From contig NZ_JACHJJ010000025.1 in NCBI RefSeq assembly GCF_014203605.1, positions 62,001 through 126,000 on the forward strand: a stretch of 64,000 nucleotides of DNA. The letters are read 5' to 3'. A program made the position numbers and the translations under genes. The DNA is from Thiemannella venezuelensis (lineage in GTDB: Bacteria > Actinomycetota > Actinomycetes > Streptosporangiales > Streptosporangiaceae). Positions 30,535 to 38,833 of this stretch are shown here, in pieces (the first letter of the stretch is position 1; each line of letters starts with the position of its first letter). The notes under the pieces are model-generated. The model saw only the letters and a program-made list of their open reading frames with translations. It had not been told where the DNA came from and made no database searches.

Positions 30535-30768
30535 GGCAGGGCGCCCGGTACTCCTCGTCCGTGCAGGCCCGGCCGGGTTTGACCGCCTCCTGCGAGGTCA
30601 GGAAGGCGATGAATCCGGGCCGGCTGCCCGAGGGGACGATGGTCCTGGGGACGGCCTCGGACGCCGACGAGCCGCGGGCGCGCGCCCGCCTGGACGAGAT
30701 CTACGGCGCCACCCCGTCCCGGGAGCACGTCGCCACCTACACCGTCGGGGCCGCCGGACGCGGTTCAG
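30535..30768 (+). pseudogene. Possible gene remnant, both ends overrun
   Basis: A + frame opened by a stop at 30525 shows about 93% G/C third positions and protein-like text (GARYSSSVQARPGL, RKAMNPGRLPEGTMVLG, ARLDEIYGATPSREHV). It runs without stop into the antisense of the IHF-like gene and has no clear start, so I read it as a fragment of a lost gene. Family not recognised. Confidence 0.3.
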
Positions 30769-31073
30769 CGCGTGGTGGCCTCGATCAGCTTGCGGCGCTG
30801 CTGCGCGCCGAGCCCGCCGAGCCGGCGCGCCTCGTCCACGTCGGCCCGCGCCATCAGCTGCGCGGCCTTCACGCTGCCCACGCCGGGCAGCGCCCGCAGC
30901 GCCTGGGAGACCTTGATGCGCTTGGCGACGTCGTCGTCGCGGTCCAGCAGCTCCTTGAGGGTGACCGCGCCGGACCTGACGTCGGCCAGCAGCTTGGCGC
31001 GGGCCGTACGGGTCTCGGCGGCCTTGGCGAGGGCGGCCTGGCGCTGCTCGGGGGTAAGGGCGGGGAGAGCCAT
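30765..31073 (-). CDS. Actinobacterial IHF-type DNA-binding protein (mIHF/sIHF-like)
   Basis: A 102-residue nucleoid protein. The start MALPALTPEQRQAALAKA matches the conserved N-terminus of mIHF/sIHF, and a helix-two-turn-helix near LRALPGVGSVKAAQLM and a C-terminal LGGLGAQQRRKL complete the family pattern. ATG 31073 is fixed by AAGGAG 6 nt upstream. The main mihF gene of actinomycetes normally sits beside gmk/rpoZ; here neighbours are unrelated, so this may be a second, divergent copy. It would bind DNA non-specifically and affect compaction or recombination. Confidence 0.85.
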   Translation of the reverse strand: MALPALTPEQRQAALAKAAETRTARAKLLADVRSGAVTLKELLDRDDDVAKRIKVSQALRALPGVGSVKAAQLMARADVDEARRLGGLGAQQRRKLIEATTR

Positions 31074-31162
31074 GGTTGCTCCTTCATGGTGTAGGCGTGA
31101 CCATCCTGCTACCCACAACGACCAGGGTAATCACTCCGACCTTCCCGGCAAGCAAGAACACA

Positions 31163-32569
31163 TCAGACACTCCGGAAAACGCCCGGCCGGGCGAGAAGGC
31201 GGCGCAGGCGGAGGAAGGGGAGCAGACCGGCTCCGGCGGCGGCCGCCAGCACCACGGCGAGCAGCGCGGTCGGGCGCCAGGGCCAGGCGGCCCCGGTGAG
31301 CTCCAGGTGCGCCGCGGGATACTCGATGAACTTCGCGGTGGTGCGGGCGGTGGCCAGGTCGGTGCGGGCGGCCAGATCGCGCAGGACCGGGTCGAACCCG
31401 GACTCCCCTCCCGCCCGGTCCCGGTGGGGCAGCTCCAGCCGGAGCCCGCGTCCGGCCGCCCATGCGGCCAGTTCCGGCCCGGCCTCGCCCTCGCTCCGCA
31501 CGCCGGGCACCACCAGCCGGTCCACGGGGGCGGTCCCCTCACCCGCGGGCTCGGCCAGCAGCGTCATGCCGTGCCGGGTCCTGACCGTGCGCCCGGCGGC
31601 GACGGGCACCGTGCGGAAGGCGAACGACGTGCCCGAGTAGGCCTCCAGGGCGGCGGCGACGTCGAGCTCTCCCACGCCCTCCGCCAGCCCGATCCCGAGC
31701 GCCGGACGCCACCACGGGAAGGCGGCGTTGATCCCGTACGGCAGGTCGGACAGGACCAGCCCGTTGACCGGGATCTCCGTCGGGCCTCCCGCCGACCAGC
31801 CCGGGTAGGCCACGTCCCCGCCGATCCGCCCGGCCTCCGCGGCCCCGGCCAGCTCCTCGACCAGGCGCAGCGCGCCGACGACGCCCGAGGTCACACCCGC
31901 GGTCGTGGTGACCGGGCCGTCCTGGACGTACCGCCGGCCGCGCACCCACTCCACCTCGGGATCGGTCTTCTCCAGCGAGCCGATCCGGTCCCAGAACGAG
32001 GTCGCCCGGCGGCCGTCCAGCACGCCGGCCGCGGCCAGCAGGTCCGAGCCCGCGCACACGCCCAGAATCCGGGCGCCCCGGCCGGCCTGCCGGGCGATCC
32101 ACGCGCGCAGCGGGGCCTCCCGCTCGCCGCGGGGCTCGACCACCGCGGGCACCACGACCACGTCCGGCTCCGGCACGCCTCCGGCCTCCACCTCGCCGAG
32201 GGTGTGGTCGGGGAGCACGTTCAGGCCTCCGGAGAGCGCCACCGGCTCCCGGCGCTCGGAGACGGTGTACACGGCGAACCGCTCCGAGCGCGCGAACACC
32301 TCGTACGGCGGGAGCACGTCGCCGGCCACCGAACCGGTCGCGCCGAGCACCACCGCGACGACCGTCCGCCCGGGAGGCACCGGCGCCGCGGCGGGCCACC
32401 CCTCCGGCGGCGCCGGCAGCGGCTCGGACGGGAAGCTCTCGCCCATCGTCACCGCCACCCCGGCCGAGCCGGCGGCGGCGAGGACGGCGGTGGACAGCGC
32501 GAGGCCGAGCAGGACGCGGGGCAGGAGGCGGGGCAGGGAGCGGAGGCGGCGGCGCGGGGCCGGAGGCAT
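31163..32569 (-). CDS. Membrane-anchored DJ-1/PfpI (GATase1-like) protein
   Basis: A 468-residue protein with an N-terminal signal anchor (about 16-42, LLGLALSTAVLAAAGSAGVAV) and a C-terminal membrane helix (about 435-455, ALLAVVLAAAAGAGLLPFL). Between them is a DJ-1/PfpI-type domain (about 68-265) with nucleophile-elbow Cys in ILGVCAGSDLLAAAGVL, plus a second, less conserved half that repeats the fold (about 300-410, TVRTRHGMTLLAEPAG, DRLVVPGV). It lies 127 bp downstream of the GlxA-type regulator, which carries a related domain, so the two probably form an operon. Possible regulatory or glyoxalase-like role; unproven. Confidence 0.8.
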   Translation of the reverse strand: MPPAPRRRLRSLPRLLPRVLLGLALSTAVLAAAGSAGVAVTMGESFPSEPLPAPPEGWPAAAPVPPGRTVVAVVLGATGSVAGDVLPPYEVFARSERFAVYTVSERREPVALSGGLNVLPDHTLGEVEAGGVPEPDVVVVPAVVEPRGEREAPLRAWIARQAGRGARILGVCAGSDLLAAAGVLDGRRATSFWDRIGSLEKTDPEVEWVRGRRYVQDGPVTTTAGVTSGVVGALRLVEELAGAAEAGRIGGDVAYPGWSAGGPTEIPVNGLVLSDLPYGINAAFPWWRPALGIGLAEGVGELDVAAALEAYSGTSFAFRTVPVAAGRTVRTRHGMTLLAEPAGEGTAPVDRLVVPGVRSEGEAGPELAAWAAGRGLRLELPHRDRAGGESGFDPVLRDLAARTDLATARTTAKFIEYPAAHLELTGAAWPWRPTALLAVVLAAAAGAGLLPFLRLRRLLARPGVFRSV

Positions 32570-32696
32570 GGCGGAACTCCTCGACGACGGGGGCGGAGAA
32601 CGGGCCGGAGCCCGGGGAGAACGGCGGAGCCGGGAACCGGCCGAGGGGCCGGGACGGGAGCCGGAGGGGACGGGGGCGGGCCGGGGCCCGGGAGGA

Positions 32697-33704
32697 TCAG
32701 GACGGCGGCGGGGCCGGAGCGGTGCGGAGGGGCCGCGAGCCCGCCGGGCCGGGGCGGGACGCCGACGGCGGCCTGCCGTACCGGGCGGTGAAGAGCCTCC
32801 GGAAGTGGCGCGCGTCGCGGAACCCGCACCGCGCGGACACCGCCTCGACGGTCAGGCCGGTCTCGGCCAGCAGCGTCGCCGCGAACTCCAGCCGGAGCCG
32901 CTGCCGGTACTCCAGCGGGGTGATCCCGACCGTGGCCGTGAACGCGCGGCTCAGCCCGCGCGGCGACAGGTGCGCCACGGCGGCGAGCTCGGCGAGGGTG
33001 TGCGGGGTGTCCAGATGCTGCGCCAGGTGGTCCTGGACCCGGTGCACGGCCTCGTTGAGGTGGGCCCGGTGCTGCAGGAACGCGCTGATCTGCCCGTCCG
33101 TCGCGGAACGCCTCAGGTAGACCACGAGCTGCCGGGCGACCGCGGCGGTGAGCGCCGGCCCGTGGTCGCGCTCGACCAGCGAGAGCGCCAGGTCCAGTCC
33201 GGTGGCGATGCCCGCGCTGGTGCTCACCGGCCCGTCGTGGACGTAGAGCACCGCCTCCTGCACCCGGGCCGCGGGGTAGCGCTCGCGCATGGCGTCGATC
33301 AGCGACCAGTGGGTGGTGCAGCGGCGGCCGTCCAGGAGCCCGGCCTCGCCGAGCGCGGCCGCCCCGCTGCAGACCGAGGCGATCCGCGCCCCGGCCCGGC
33401 AGGCGGCCCGCAGCCACTCCACCACCGTCGTGGAGACCAGGAGTTCCCCGGGGCGGGGCTCGTACAGCCGGTGCCCGGGCACCAGCACGAGATCTCCCGG
33501 CCCGACCGCTCCCAGCGGTCCCAGCCCGGCCAACCGCAGTCCCTGCGCCGAGACCGCCTCGGGCGTCTCCGCGACGTACTCCACCCGGTAGGGCGCGCCC
33601 AGGTGGGCCGCCGCGTCGAAGGCCTGGACCGGACCGGCCAGGTCGAGCAGGTTCACATCCGGCAGCACCAGCACGACCACCCGGCCGCTTCGCGCATCGT
33701 TCAC
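32697..33704 (-). CDS. GlxA-family regulator: DJ-1/PfpI plus AraC HTH
   Basis: Transcription factor of 335 aa. N-terminal DJ-1/PfpI-like domain about 8-185 (VVLVLPDVNLLDLAGPVQ, ASVCSGAAALGEAGLLDGR, in which the Cys is retained), then a C-terminal AraC/XylS double helix-turn-helix about 215-315 (HTLAELAAVAHLSPRGLSRAF, TVEAVSARCGFRDARHFRRLF). GlxA/FtrA-type proteins usually activate nearby genes; the likely target is the downstream membrane DJ-1 protein. Start ATG 33704 (MNDARSG). Effector unknown. Confidence 0.9.
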   Translation of the reverse strand: MNDARSGRVVVLVLPDVNLLDLAGPVQAFDAAAHLGAPYRVEYVAETPEAVSAQGLRLAGLGPLGAVGPGDLVLVPGHRLYEPRPGELLVSTTVVEWLRAACRAGARIASVCSGAAALGEAGLLDGRRCTTHWSLIDAMRERYPAARVQEAVLYVHDGPVSTSAGIATGLDLALSLVERDHGPALTAAVARQLVVYLRRSATDGQISAFLQHRAHLNEAVHRVQDHLAQHLDTPHTLAELAAVAHLSPRGLSRAFTATVGITPLEYRQRLRLEFAATLLAETGLTVEAVSARCGFRDARHFRRLFTARYGRPPSASRPGPAGSRPLRTAPAPPPS

Positions 33705-33911
33705 GGGTTCACGCTAGAACGCCGCCACCGGCCGCGACAGGGTTCAGCGAGCCGTGCACCGGACGGATCAGGCACCCAAGGTGTACGGCGGGGCGGCACG
33801 GGTATCGGAGGCCTGCCCGGGAAGCGCCGGGCGGTACGGCGTTTCCCGCCGACGGCCGCGCCCACGTCCCGGCCCACCACCTCTGACCCGCGCCCTTCCC
33901 TGGAGGCCACG

Positions 33912-34913
33912 ATGCGACTGCCCGCGCCCCGAGGTCCGATCACCGCCTGGCTCACCGAGGTGCTGGCGCGTCCGCCGCACGCCTTCGCCTGCCCGCCCCT
34001 GCGCTTCGCCGAGCCTCCCCTGGACGACGAGGACCTGCAGCTGGCGCTCTTCACCTGCTATGAGCTGCACTACCGGGGCTTCGCCGGGGTGGACGACCGC
34101 TGGGAGTGGAACCCGTCGCTGCTCGGGGTGCGCGAGACGCTGGAACGGCGGTTCGGCGACGGCCTGGCCGCAGCCGTGCCGCGCCCGCCCGCCGTACCGC
34201 CCGCGCACCTGTGCCGGGCGCTGACCGGCCTGGCCACCGCCGACGGGCCCCCGCTCGCGGCCTTCCTCCAGCAGAACGCCGATCTGGAGCAGTTCCGCGA
34301 ATTCGTGGTGCACCGCTCGATCTACCACCTGAAAGAGGCCGACCCGCACACCTGGGCCGTCCCCCGGCTGCACGGCCGCGCCAAGGCGGCCCTGGTGGAG
34401 ATCCAGGCCGACGAGTACGGCGGCGGCAGACCGGAGCGGATGCACTCGGAGCTCTTCCGCGCCACCATGCGCGGGCTGGACCTGGACGACTCCTACGGCG
34501 CCTACCTCGACCGGGTCCCGGCCGTCACGCTGGCGATCGGAAACGCCATGTCGATGTTCGGGCTCCACCGGCGGCACCGGGGCGCGCTGCTGGGCCACCT
34601 CGCGGCGCTCGAGACGACGTCCTCGGTGCCCAACCTCAAGTACAGCCGGGGGCTGCGGCGGCTGGGCGGCGACGCCGCCGCCCGCCGCTTCTACGACGAG
34701 CACGTGCAGGCCGACGCCGTACACGAGCAGATCGCCCTGCACGACATGTGCGGCTCCTTCGCCGCCGCCCACCCCTCGCTGACCGGAGACATCCTGTACG
34801 GCGCCGCCTGCGCCCTGGCTCTCGACCGGATGTTCGCCGGGTACGTCCTGAACCGCTGGCGGGACGGGGCCACGTCACTGCGCGAGGCGGACCTGGCGGT
34901 GGGGTGCCCGTGA
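33912..34913 (+). CDS. Iron-containing redox enzyme, haem-oxygenase-like fold
   Basis: A 333-residue helical enzyme of the iron-containing redox (haem-oxygenase-like diiron) family. Candidate metal ligands are Glu/His in FTCYELHYRGF (about 49-59), QFREFVVHRSIYHLKEAD (about 130), EIQADEYGGG (about 163) and VQADAVHEQIALHD (about 263-276); the Glu/His spacing fits a diiron centre. ATG 33912 has TGGAGG 5 nt upstream. It overlaps the following glycosyltransferase by a GTGA junction, and a CDGSH protein ends convergently nearby. Substrate unknown. Confidence 0.85.
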   Translation: MRLPAPRGPITAWLTEVLARPPHAFACPPLRFAEPPLDDEDLQLALFTCYELHYRGFAGVDDRWEWNPSLLGVRETLERRFGDGLAAAVPRPPAVPPAHLCRALTGLATADGPPLAAFLQQNADLEQFREFVVHRSIYHLKEADPHTWAVPRLHGRAKAALVEIQADEYGGGRPERMHSELFRATMRGLDLDDSYGAYLDRVPAVTLAIGNAMSMFGLHRRHRGALLGHLAALETTSSVPNLKYSRGLRRLGGDAAARRFYDEHVQADAVHEQIALHDMCGSFAAAHPSLTGDILYGAACALALDRMFAGYVLNRWRDGATSLREADLAVGCP

Positions 34914-35701
34914 CGGGTCCCGGCACGGACCCCGCCCACGTGCCGGAGCTCGGCTACGTGCTGCCGCTGCGCTGGGAGGAGGACTCGGGGCTGGACGAGC
35001 TGACCTTCTATCTGCGGTGGCTGAGCCGTCGCGCCCGGGTCATCGTCGTCGACGGCTCCCCGGACGAGATCTTCGGCCGGCACGCCCGCCGCTGGTGCGG
35101 GCTCGTCGCGCATGTGCGGCCCGACCCCGCCCTCGACGCCGCCAACGGCAAGGTGGCCGGGGTCGTCACCGGGATGCGGGCGGCGACCGCCGAGCACGTC
35201 GTCATCGCCGACGACGACGTCCGGTACGACGCGGCGGGGCTCGCCCGCGTCCGCGCCCTGCTGGACCGGGCCGACCTGGTCAGGCCGCAGAACCACTTCC
35301 ATCCGCTGCCCTGGCACGCCCGCTGGGACACCGCCCGCACGCTGCTCAACCGCAGTCTGGCCGCCGACTACCCCGGAACGTTCGGGGTGCGCCGCTCGAC
35401 CTTCCTGGCGATGGGAGGCTACGACGGGAACGTACTGTTCGAGAACCTTGAGCTCATCCGCACCGTCCGCGCCCACGGCGGCCGCGAGCTGCGCCCGCTG
35501 GACCTGTACGTCCGCCGCCTGCCTCCGGACCCGGCGCGGTTCTGGTCGCAGCGTGTCCGGCAGGCCTACGACGATCTGGCGCAACCGGCCCGGATGGCCT
35601 TCTTCCTGTCCGTCCTGCCCTGCCTCGCCGCCGGGCTCCTCCACGGGCGCCACCGGGCGGTCCTCGGCTGCGCGTGGCCGCGCACTCGTCGCGGTGGCTG
35701 A
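34910..35701 (+). CDS. Family-2-type glycosyltransferase, short C-terminus
   Basis: A GT-A-fold transferase of 263 aa, started at GTG 34910 in a 4-base overlap with the preceding stop. Nucleotide-sugar motif VIVVDGSPDE (about 42), metal-binding DDDV in HVVIADDDVRYDAA (about 97-110), acceptor region MGGYDGNVLFENLELI. The C-terminal membrane helix begins (FFLSVLPCLAAGLLHG) but ends abruptly in a basic tail; a frame change near 35675 would continue as ALVAVAEEA, so a frameshift or truncation is possible. Co-translated with the iron enzyme; acceptor unknown. Confidence 0.82.
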   Translation: MTGPGTDPAHVPELGYVLPLRWEEDSGLDELTFYLRWLSRRARVIVVDGSPDEIFGRHARRWCGLVAHVRPDPALDAANGKVAGVVTGMRAATAEHVVIADDDVRYDAAGLARVRALLDRADLVRPQNHFHPLPWHARWDTARTLLNRSLAADYPGTFGVRRSTFLAMGGYDGNVLFENLELIRTVRAHGGRELRPLDLYVRRLPPDPARFWSQRVRQAYDDLAQPARMAFFLSVLPCLAAGLLHGRHRAVLGCAWPRTRRGG

Positions 35702-35711
35702 GGAAGCACCG

Positions 35712-35939
35712 TCAGAGCGGTGGATCGGGTTCGCCCGGCGCCCGGAAGCCGGTCGCCTTGTGCGATCCGTCGCAGAAGGGCTTGGCCGACGATCGGCCGC
35801 AGCGGCACAGGGCCACCGTCGCCCGGCCCGGATCGATCGGCCGGCCGTCCTGAGTCGTGAGCCGGAACGTCCCCCGGAGCAGCAGCGGACCATCCTCGCA
35901 CAGGGCCAGGACGGCCACGTCGTCTGTCTCGTTCCCCAT
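35712..35939 (-). CDS. CDGSH iron-sulfur domain protein
   Basis: A 75-residue protein with one CDGSH motif: CRCGRSSAKPFCDGSH, giving the three Cys and one His that hold a 2Fe-2S cluster. The N-terminal strand GPLLLRGTFRLTTQDG is typical of small bacterial CDGSH proteins. It is convergent with the iron-enzyme/GT2 pair, 10 bp from the GT stop. I believe these three gene types occur together in other actinomycetes, but this is recollection, not a search. Electron-transfer or cluster-donor role. Confidence 0.92.
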   Translation of the reverse strand: MGNETDDVAVLALCEDGPLLLRGTFRLTTQDGRPIDPGRATVALCRCGRSSAKPFCDGSHKATGFRAPGEPDPPL

Positions 35940-36035
35940 CCCGGCCCAGTGCCCCGGGCGGCTCGGCGAAAACGCCGGGACGTCCGGACGGGGACGGACG
36001 GGGTCCCGTCCGCGGCCCCGTCCGGCGGCTTCCGG

Positions 36036-36212
36036 TCAGGGGTCCGGCATCTCGGACTTGGCGGCAGCCTTCCGGTCGTCGGGGACCTGGGCCGCAGGGC
36101 CCCCGGGGTCGTTCCCGCTCGGGGCGCCGGCGCCCGCCGAGTCCTCGCGGTCGTCGGGCACCCGGGCCTCCGGCTCGTCCGCCTCGGCGCCCTGCGGGTC
36201 CGTCTCGGTCAT
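36036..36212 (-). CDS. Small acidic disordered protein
   Basis: 58 residues, rich in Asp/Glu/Pro/Ala with a duplicated ARVPDDRED / AQVPDDRKA element and no hydrophobic core. ATG 36212 follows a GGAGAGGGAGAGG purine run, a good ribosome site. Lies just downstream of the MBL-hydrolase gene (44-bp gap, same strand). Function unknown. Confidence 0.5.
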   Translation of the reverse strand: MTETDPQGAEADEPEARVPDDREDSAGAGAPSGNDPGGPAAQVPDDRKAAAKSEMPDP

Positions 36213-36256
36213 GTGCCTCTCCCTCTCCGATCTCGGTCCGGGCCCCGGCGGGGCCC

Positions 36257-37135
36257 TCAGTCGTGCGGCCCGCCGTACCCGGGGACCGCGGAGGACCCCT
36301 GCCCCGTCGGGAGGCGTTCGTCCCGGTACGCGCGCCACACGGGCAGTTCAAGGGTCTCGCCGCGTTCGATGTAGCGCACCCGGTCGGTCAGGCCGGCGAT
36401 CTCGACGTGGTTGCGGAAGTCCTCGATCGGCGAGGTGAAGGCCTCGTAGTCGTCGTAGTGCACCGGGACGGCGACGCGCGGGCCGATCAGGTGCAGCCAG
36501 TCGGCGCCCTGCCTGCCGTCCATGGTCACCGTCACACCGAGGACCCTGGTGCCGCCCAGGTGGACGAGGGCCAGGTCGACCTCGGGAAAGCGGCGCGGGA
36601 TCCCGTCCAGCTCCCGGCCCATCAGGGTGTCGCCGCTGATGCACAGGCGCAGCTCCACCCGCCCGGCGCGGGCGAACTCCAGCATGCTGCCCATCACCGG
36701 GGGCAGCAGCATCCGGACCGGTCCGGGGGCGTGGCGGCCGGGCAGCGCGGTGACCGTCAGCGTGCGCTCTCCCCGGCGCAGCTCGTGCTGGCGCCACGTC
36801 TCCAGGCCCCGCGCCTGGTGGAACCCCTGGCGGCGCAGGCGCCGGGCGGCGTGGGGCGTGGTGATGACGGGCAGGTCCTTGTCGAGGCCCCGCCGGGCCA
36901 CCCGGTCCCAGTGGTCGCCGTGCATGTGCGAGAGCACCACGGCGTCCAGCGCCGGCAGCTCGCCGATGTCGATCGCCGGGTCGGTGCGGCGCCGGGAGCT
37001 GAGCCCGTAGCCGAGGTAGGCCCGCTGGCCCCTGTGGAGGAAGTTCGGGTCGGTCAGCACGGTGAACCCGCCGTAGCGGATCACCGTGGTGGCGTTCCCG
37101 ACGAAGAAAACACTGACGTCCTCCGAGCCTGTCAT
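36257..37135 (-). CDS. Metallo-beta-lactamase-fold hydrolase
   Basis: A 292-residue MBL-fold protein of the UlaG/YtnP-like group. Zinc motif SHMHGDHWD (HxHxDH, about 71-79), later ligands His/Asp in GRHAPG, ISGDTLMG and VPVHYDDYE. The N-terminal strand VFFVGNATTVIRYGGFTVLTDPNF is characteristic. ATG 37135 is set by GGAGGGG 5 nt upstream. Probably a cytosolic phosphodiesterase or lactonase; substrate unknown. Confidence 0.9.
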   Translation of the reverse strand: MTGSEDVSVFFVGNATTVIRYGGFTVLTDPNFLHRGQRAYLGYGLSSRRRTDPAIDIGELPALDAVVLSHMHGDHWDRVARRGLDKDLPVITTPHAARRLRRQGFHQARGLETWRQHELRRGERTLTVTALPGRHAPGPVRMLLPPVMGSMLEFARAGRVELRLCISGDTLMGRELDGIPRRFPEVDLALVHLGGTRVLGVTVTMDGRQGADWLHLIGPRVAVPVHYDDYEAFTSPIEDFRNHVEIAGLTDRVRYIERGETLELPVWRAYRDERLPTGQGSSAVPGYGGPHD

Positions 37136-37296
37136 CGGCCCCTCCAATCTCCGGCGATGCCTCTACGTACCCGCTGTGGCACGACAATCACACGGAGACG
37201 GATCCCCAGGTCAGTGGGGCCGTCGAGGGAGGCGGAGGCCGCACGCGGCCGGGACCGGGGACGCCGCCGGGGTCCGCGGTGGACCTCCGGGGCCGT

Positions 37297-37324
37297 GCGG
37301 GGACGGGAGCGCGCCCGTCCCCGC
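37297..37324 (-). terminator. Hairpin terminator
   Basis: A perfect 11-bp stem (37297-37307 with 37314-37324) and 6-nt loop lie 15 nt past the stop codon of the 416-residue membrane protein. Confidence 0.7.
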
Positions 37325-37338
37325 GCCGCGGCGGGGCG

Positions 37339-38589
37339 TCAGTGGCCGGGGCCCGAGCCGTTCACCGTCAGGGCGGGCTCGGGCACCTCGATGGCGGGGA
37401 AGGTCCCGGTGTCGATGAGGCCGTGCTCGCTCTGCGCGGCCTCGATCAGGGCGTGCGCCCGCGGCTCCAGCTTCCACAGGGCGCGGCACTCCCGGGCGGT
37501 GGCCAGCGGGATGCCGGTCTCGTGGGCGATGTCGGCCGCCCGGGGGACGAACCTGCGCTCGATCTGCTTGTCCCAGTATTCGCGCGCCGCCCGCATCAGG
37601 GCCGCCCGCTGGGCCGGGTCGACCGCCACGCCGGTGCCCTCGACCACCTCGGCCTCGTCATCGTCGTCGTCGACCGCCACCGTGACCCGCGGCGCGGCCG
37701 GGAGCGCCGGGGACGGCTCCTCGGACTCGGGGGCCCACGGGACCGGCGGGCTCAGGTCGATCAGGGCGGAGGTGTTGTAGAGCGCCCCGATCTGCGAGAG
37801 CAGCGCCTCCTGGCGGGCCTGGTCGACCGCGAGGCCGGTGTGCTCCACCGCCCGGTCCATCTCGCGGTCCAGCTTGGCCAGGGCCGCGCGCATCTTCCGG
37901 TCGGAGGCCCCGGCCTCGCGCAGCGCGCGGGCCTTCTTGGCGGCCAGCGCGACCCGGGTCAGCCTCCGGTGGGCGTCGACCTCGCCGGCCGTGCGGTCGC
38001 CGACCTCGGCCAGCCCGATCCGGACGAGCATGCGCTCGGGGGTGAGCCGCCAGTTGATGCGGGAGCGCCCGGTGATGCGGTGCCGCTCGATCGCCATGCC
38101 CCGCTCCCAGAGCCACGCGGCCACCAGCGGGGCGGCGAGCCGGAAGACCGCCTCGGCGACGCTGCGGGCGTCCATGCTGGACAGCACCGCCGTCAGGCAG
38201 GTCAGCGCCCACACCGCGACGCCGTCGATGCCCGCGGAGAAGTTCTCCCGCATGTTGCGGCGGGCCCGGACGGCGCTGGTGATCACCGCGACCTCGATGA
38301 ACGCGAAGAGCAGCAGCCGGAGCGGCCCGTCGAAGCCGAGGACGTCGCCGGCGAACTTCCACATGCCCTGGGCGGAGACGCCGGTGGCGATGCTGGCGGC
38401 GACGATGGTGAGGATGTCCTCCACCGGGCGGGGGGCGACGTAGCGGTGGAAGAGCCCCGTCGCCACGCGGGTGACGGTGCGCAGGACGAAGTAGGCGAGG
38501 ACCGCGAGGATCAGACCGACCACGCAGATGATGACCGTTCTGACCGGCTGGTCCGAGACATAGGTGGCGATTTCATCGATAAGGGGCAT
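37339..38589 (-). CDS. Membrane protein with C-terminal soluble region (Spd-like?)
   Basis: A 416-residue protein. Membrane helices occur at about 19-41 (VIICVVGLILAVLAYFVL), 60-76, 86-104 (LRLLLFAFIEVAVITSAV), 122-138 and 146-160. The basic, helical middle (RITGRSRINWRLTPERM, KKARALREAGASDRKM) and the acidic DDDDDE stretch precede a C-terminal helix-turn-helix-like EIGIPLATARECRALWKLEP-type region. The layout recalls spread (Spd) or DUF2637-type proteins of actinomycete conjugative elements, but no other transfer genes are near, so this is weak. A TGTTTGCCAAACA palindrome lies 66 bp upstream. Confidence 0.65.
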   Translation of the reverse strand: MPLIDEIATYVSDQPVRTVIICVVGLILAVLAYFVLRTVTRVATGLFHRYVAPRPVEDILTIVAASIATGVSAQGMWKFAGDVLGFDGPLRLLLFAFIEVAVITSAVRARRNMRENFSAGIDGVAVWALTCLTAVLSSMDARSVAEAVFRLAAPLVAAWLWERGMAIERHRITGRSRINWRLTPERMLVRIGLAEVGDRTAGEVDAHRRLTRVALAAKKARALREAGASDRKMRAALAKLDREMDRAVEHTGLAVDQARQEALLSQIGALYNTSALIDLSPPVPWAPESEEPSPALPAAPRVTVAVDDDDDEAEVVEGTGVAVDPAQRAALMRAAREYWDKQIERRFVPRAADIAHETGIPLATARECRALWKLEPRAHALIEAAQSEHGLIDTGTFPAIEVPEPALTVNGSGPGH

Positions 38590-38655
38590 ACGTCACGGTC
38601 CGTCAGCTCGATGTCCGGGGGATATCGGGACGATCATTCCAGAACGAAGACGCTC

Positions 38656-38668
38656 TGTTTGCCAAACA
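38656..38668. promoter_or_regulatory. 13-bp palindrome TGTTTGCCAAACA
   Basis: A perfect 6-bp inverted repeat around a central C in an AT-rich patch (38640-38700) between rsr and the membrane-protein start; a candidate operator or promoter element for the latter. Confidence 0.4.
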
Positions 38669-38726
38669 CATGCTCACGCCCGGTACATGAGTGAAAAACG
38701 AGGTCTGTCCGTCTGCCCGTCCGTAC

Positions 38727-38759
38727 GGCCCGCACCCCGCCTCACGGGGGATGCGGGCC
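38727..38759 (-). terminator. Terminator downstream of rsr
   Basis: GGCCCGCA (38727-38734) pairs with 38752-38759, and an inner CCCCG/CGGGG extends the stem with a small bulge. It lies about 75 nt after the rsr stop codon. Confidence 0.6.
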
Positions 38760-38833
38760 GGACCCCGGCTTCCGGGGCACGGGCCGCCCCGCCGGGTACG
38801 GCCCGCACCTCCGCGAGGCGCCGGCGGACCGCC

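Noticed and set aside
30516-30728. 70-residue minus frame with an ATGA overlap onto the 144-residue gene
   Set aside because: Third-position GC is low for this genome and the text is low complexity; the + frame here has far better codon bias.
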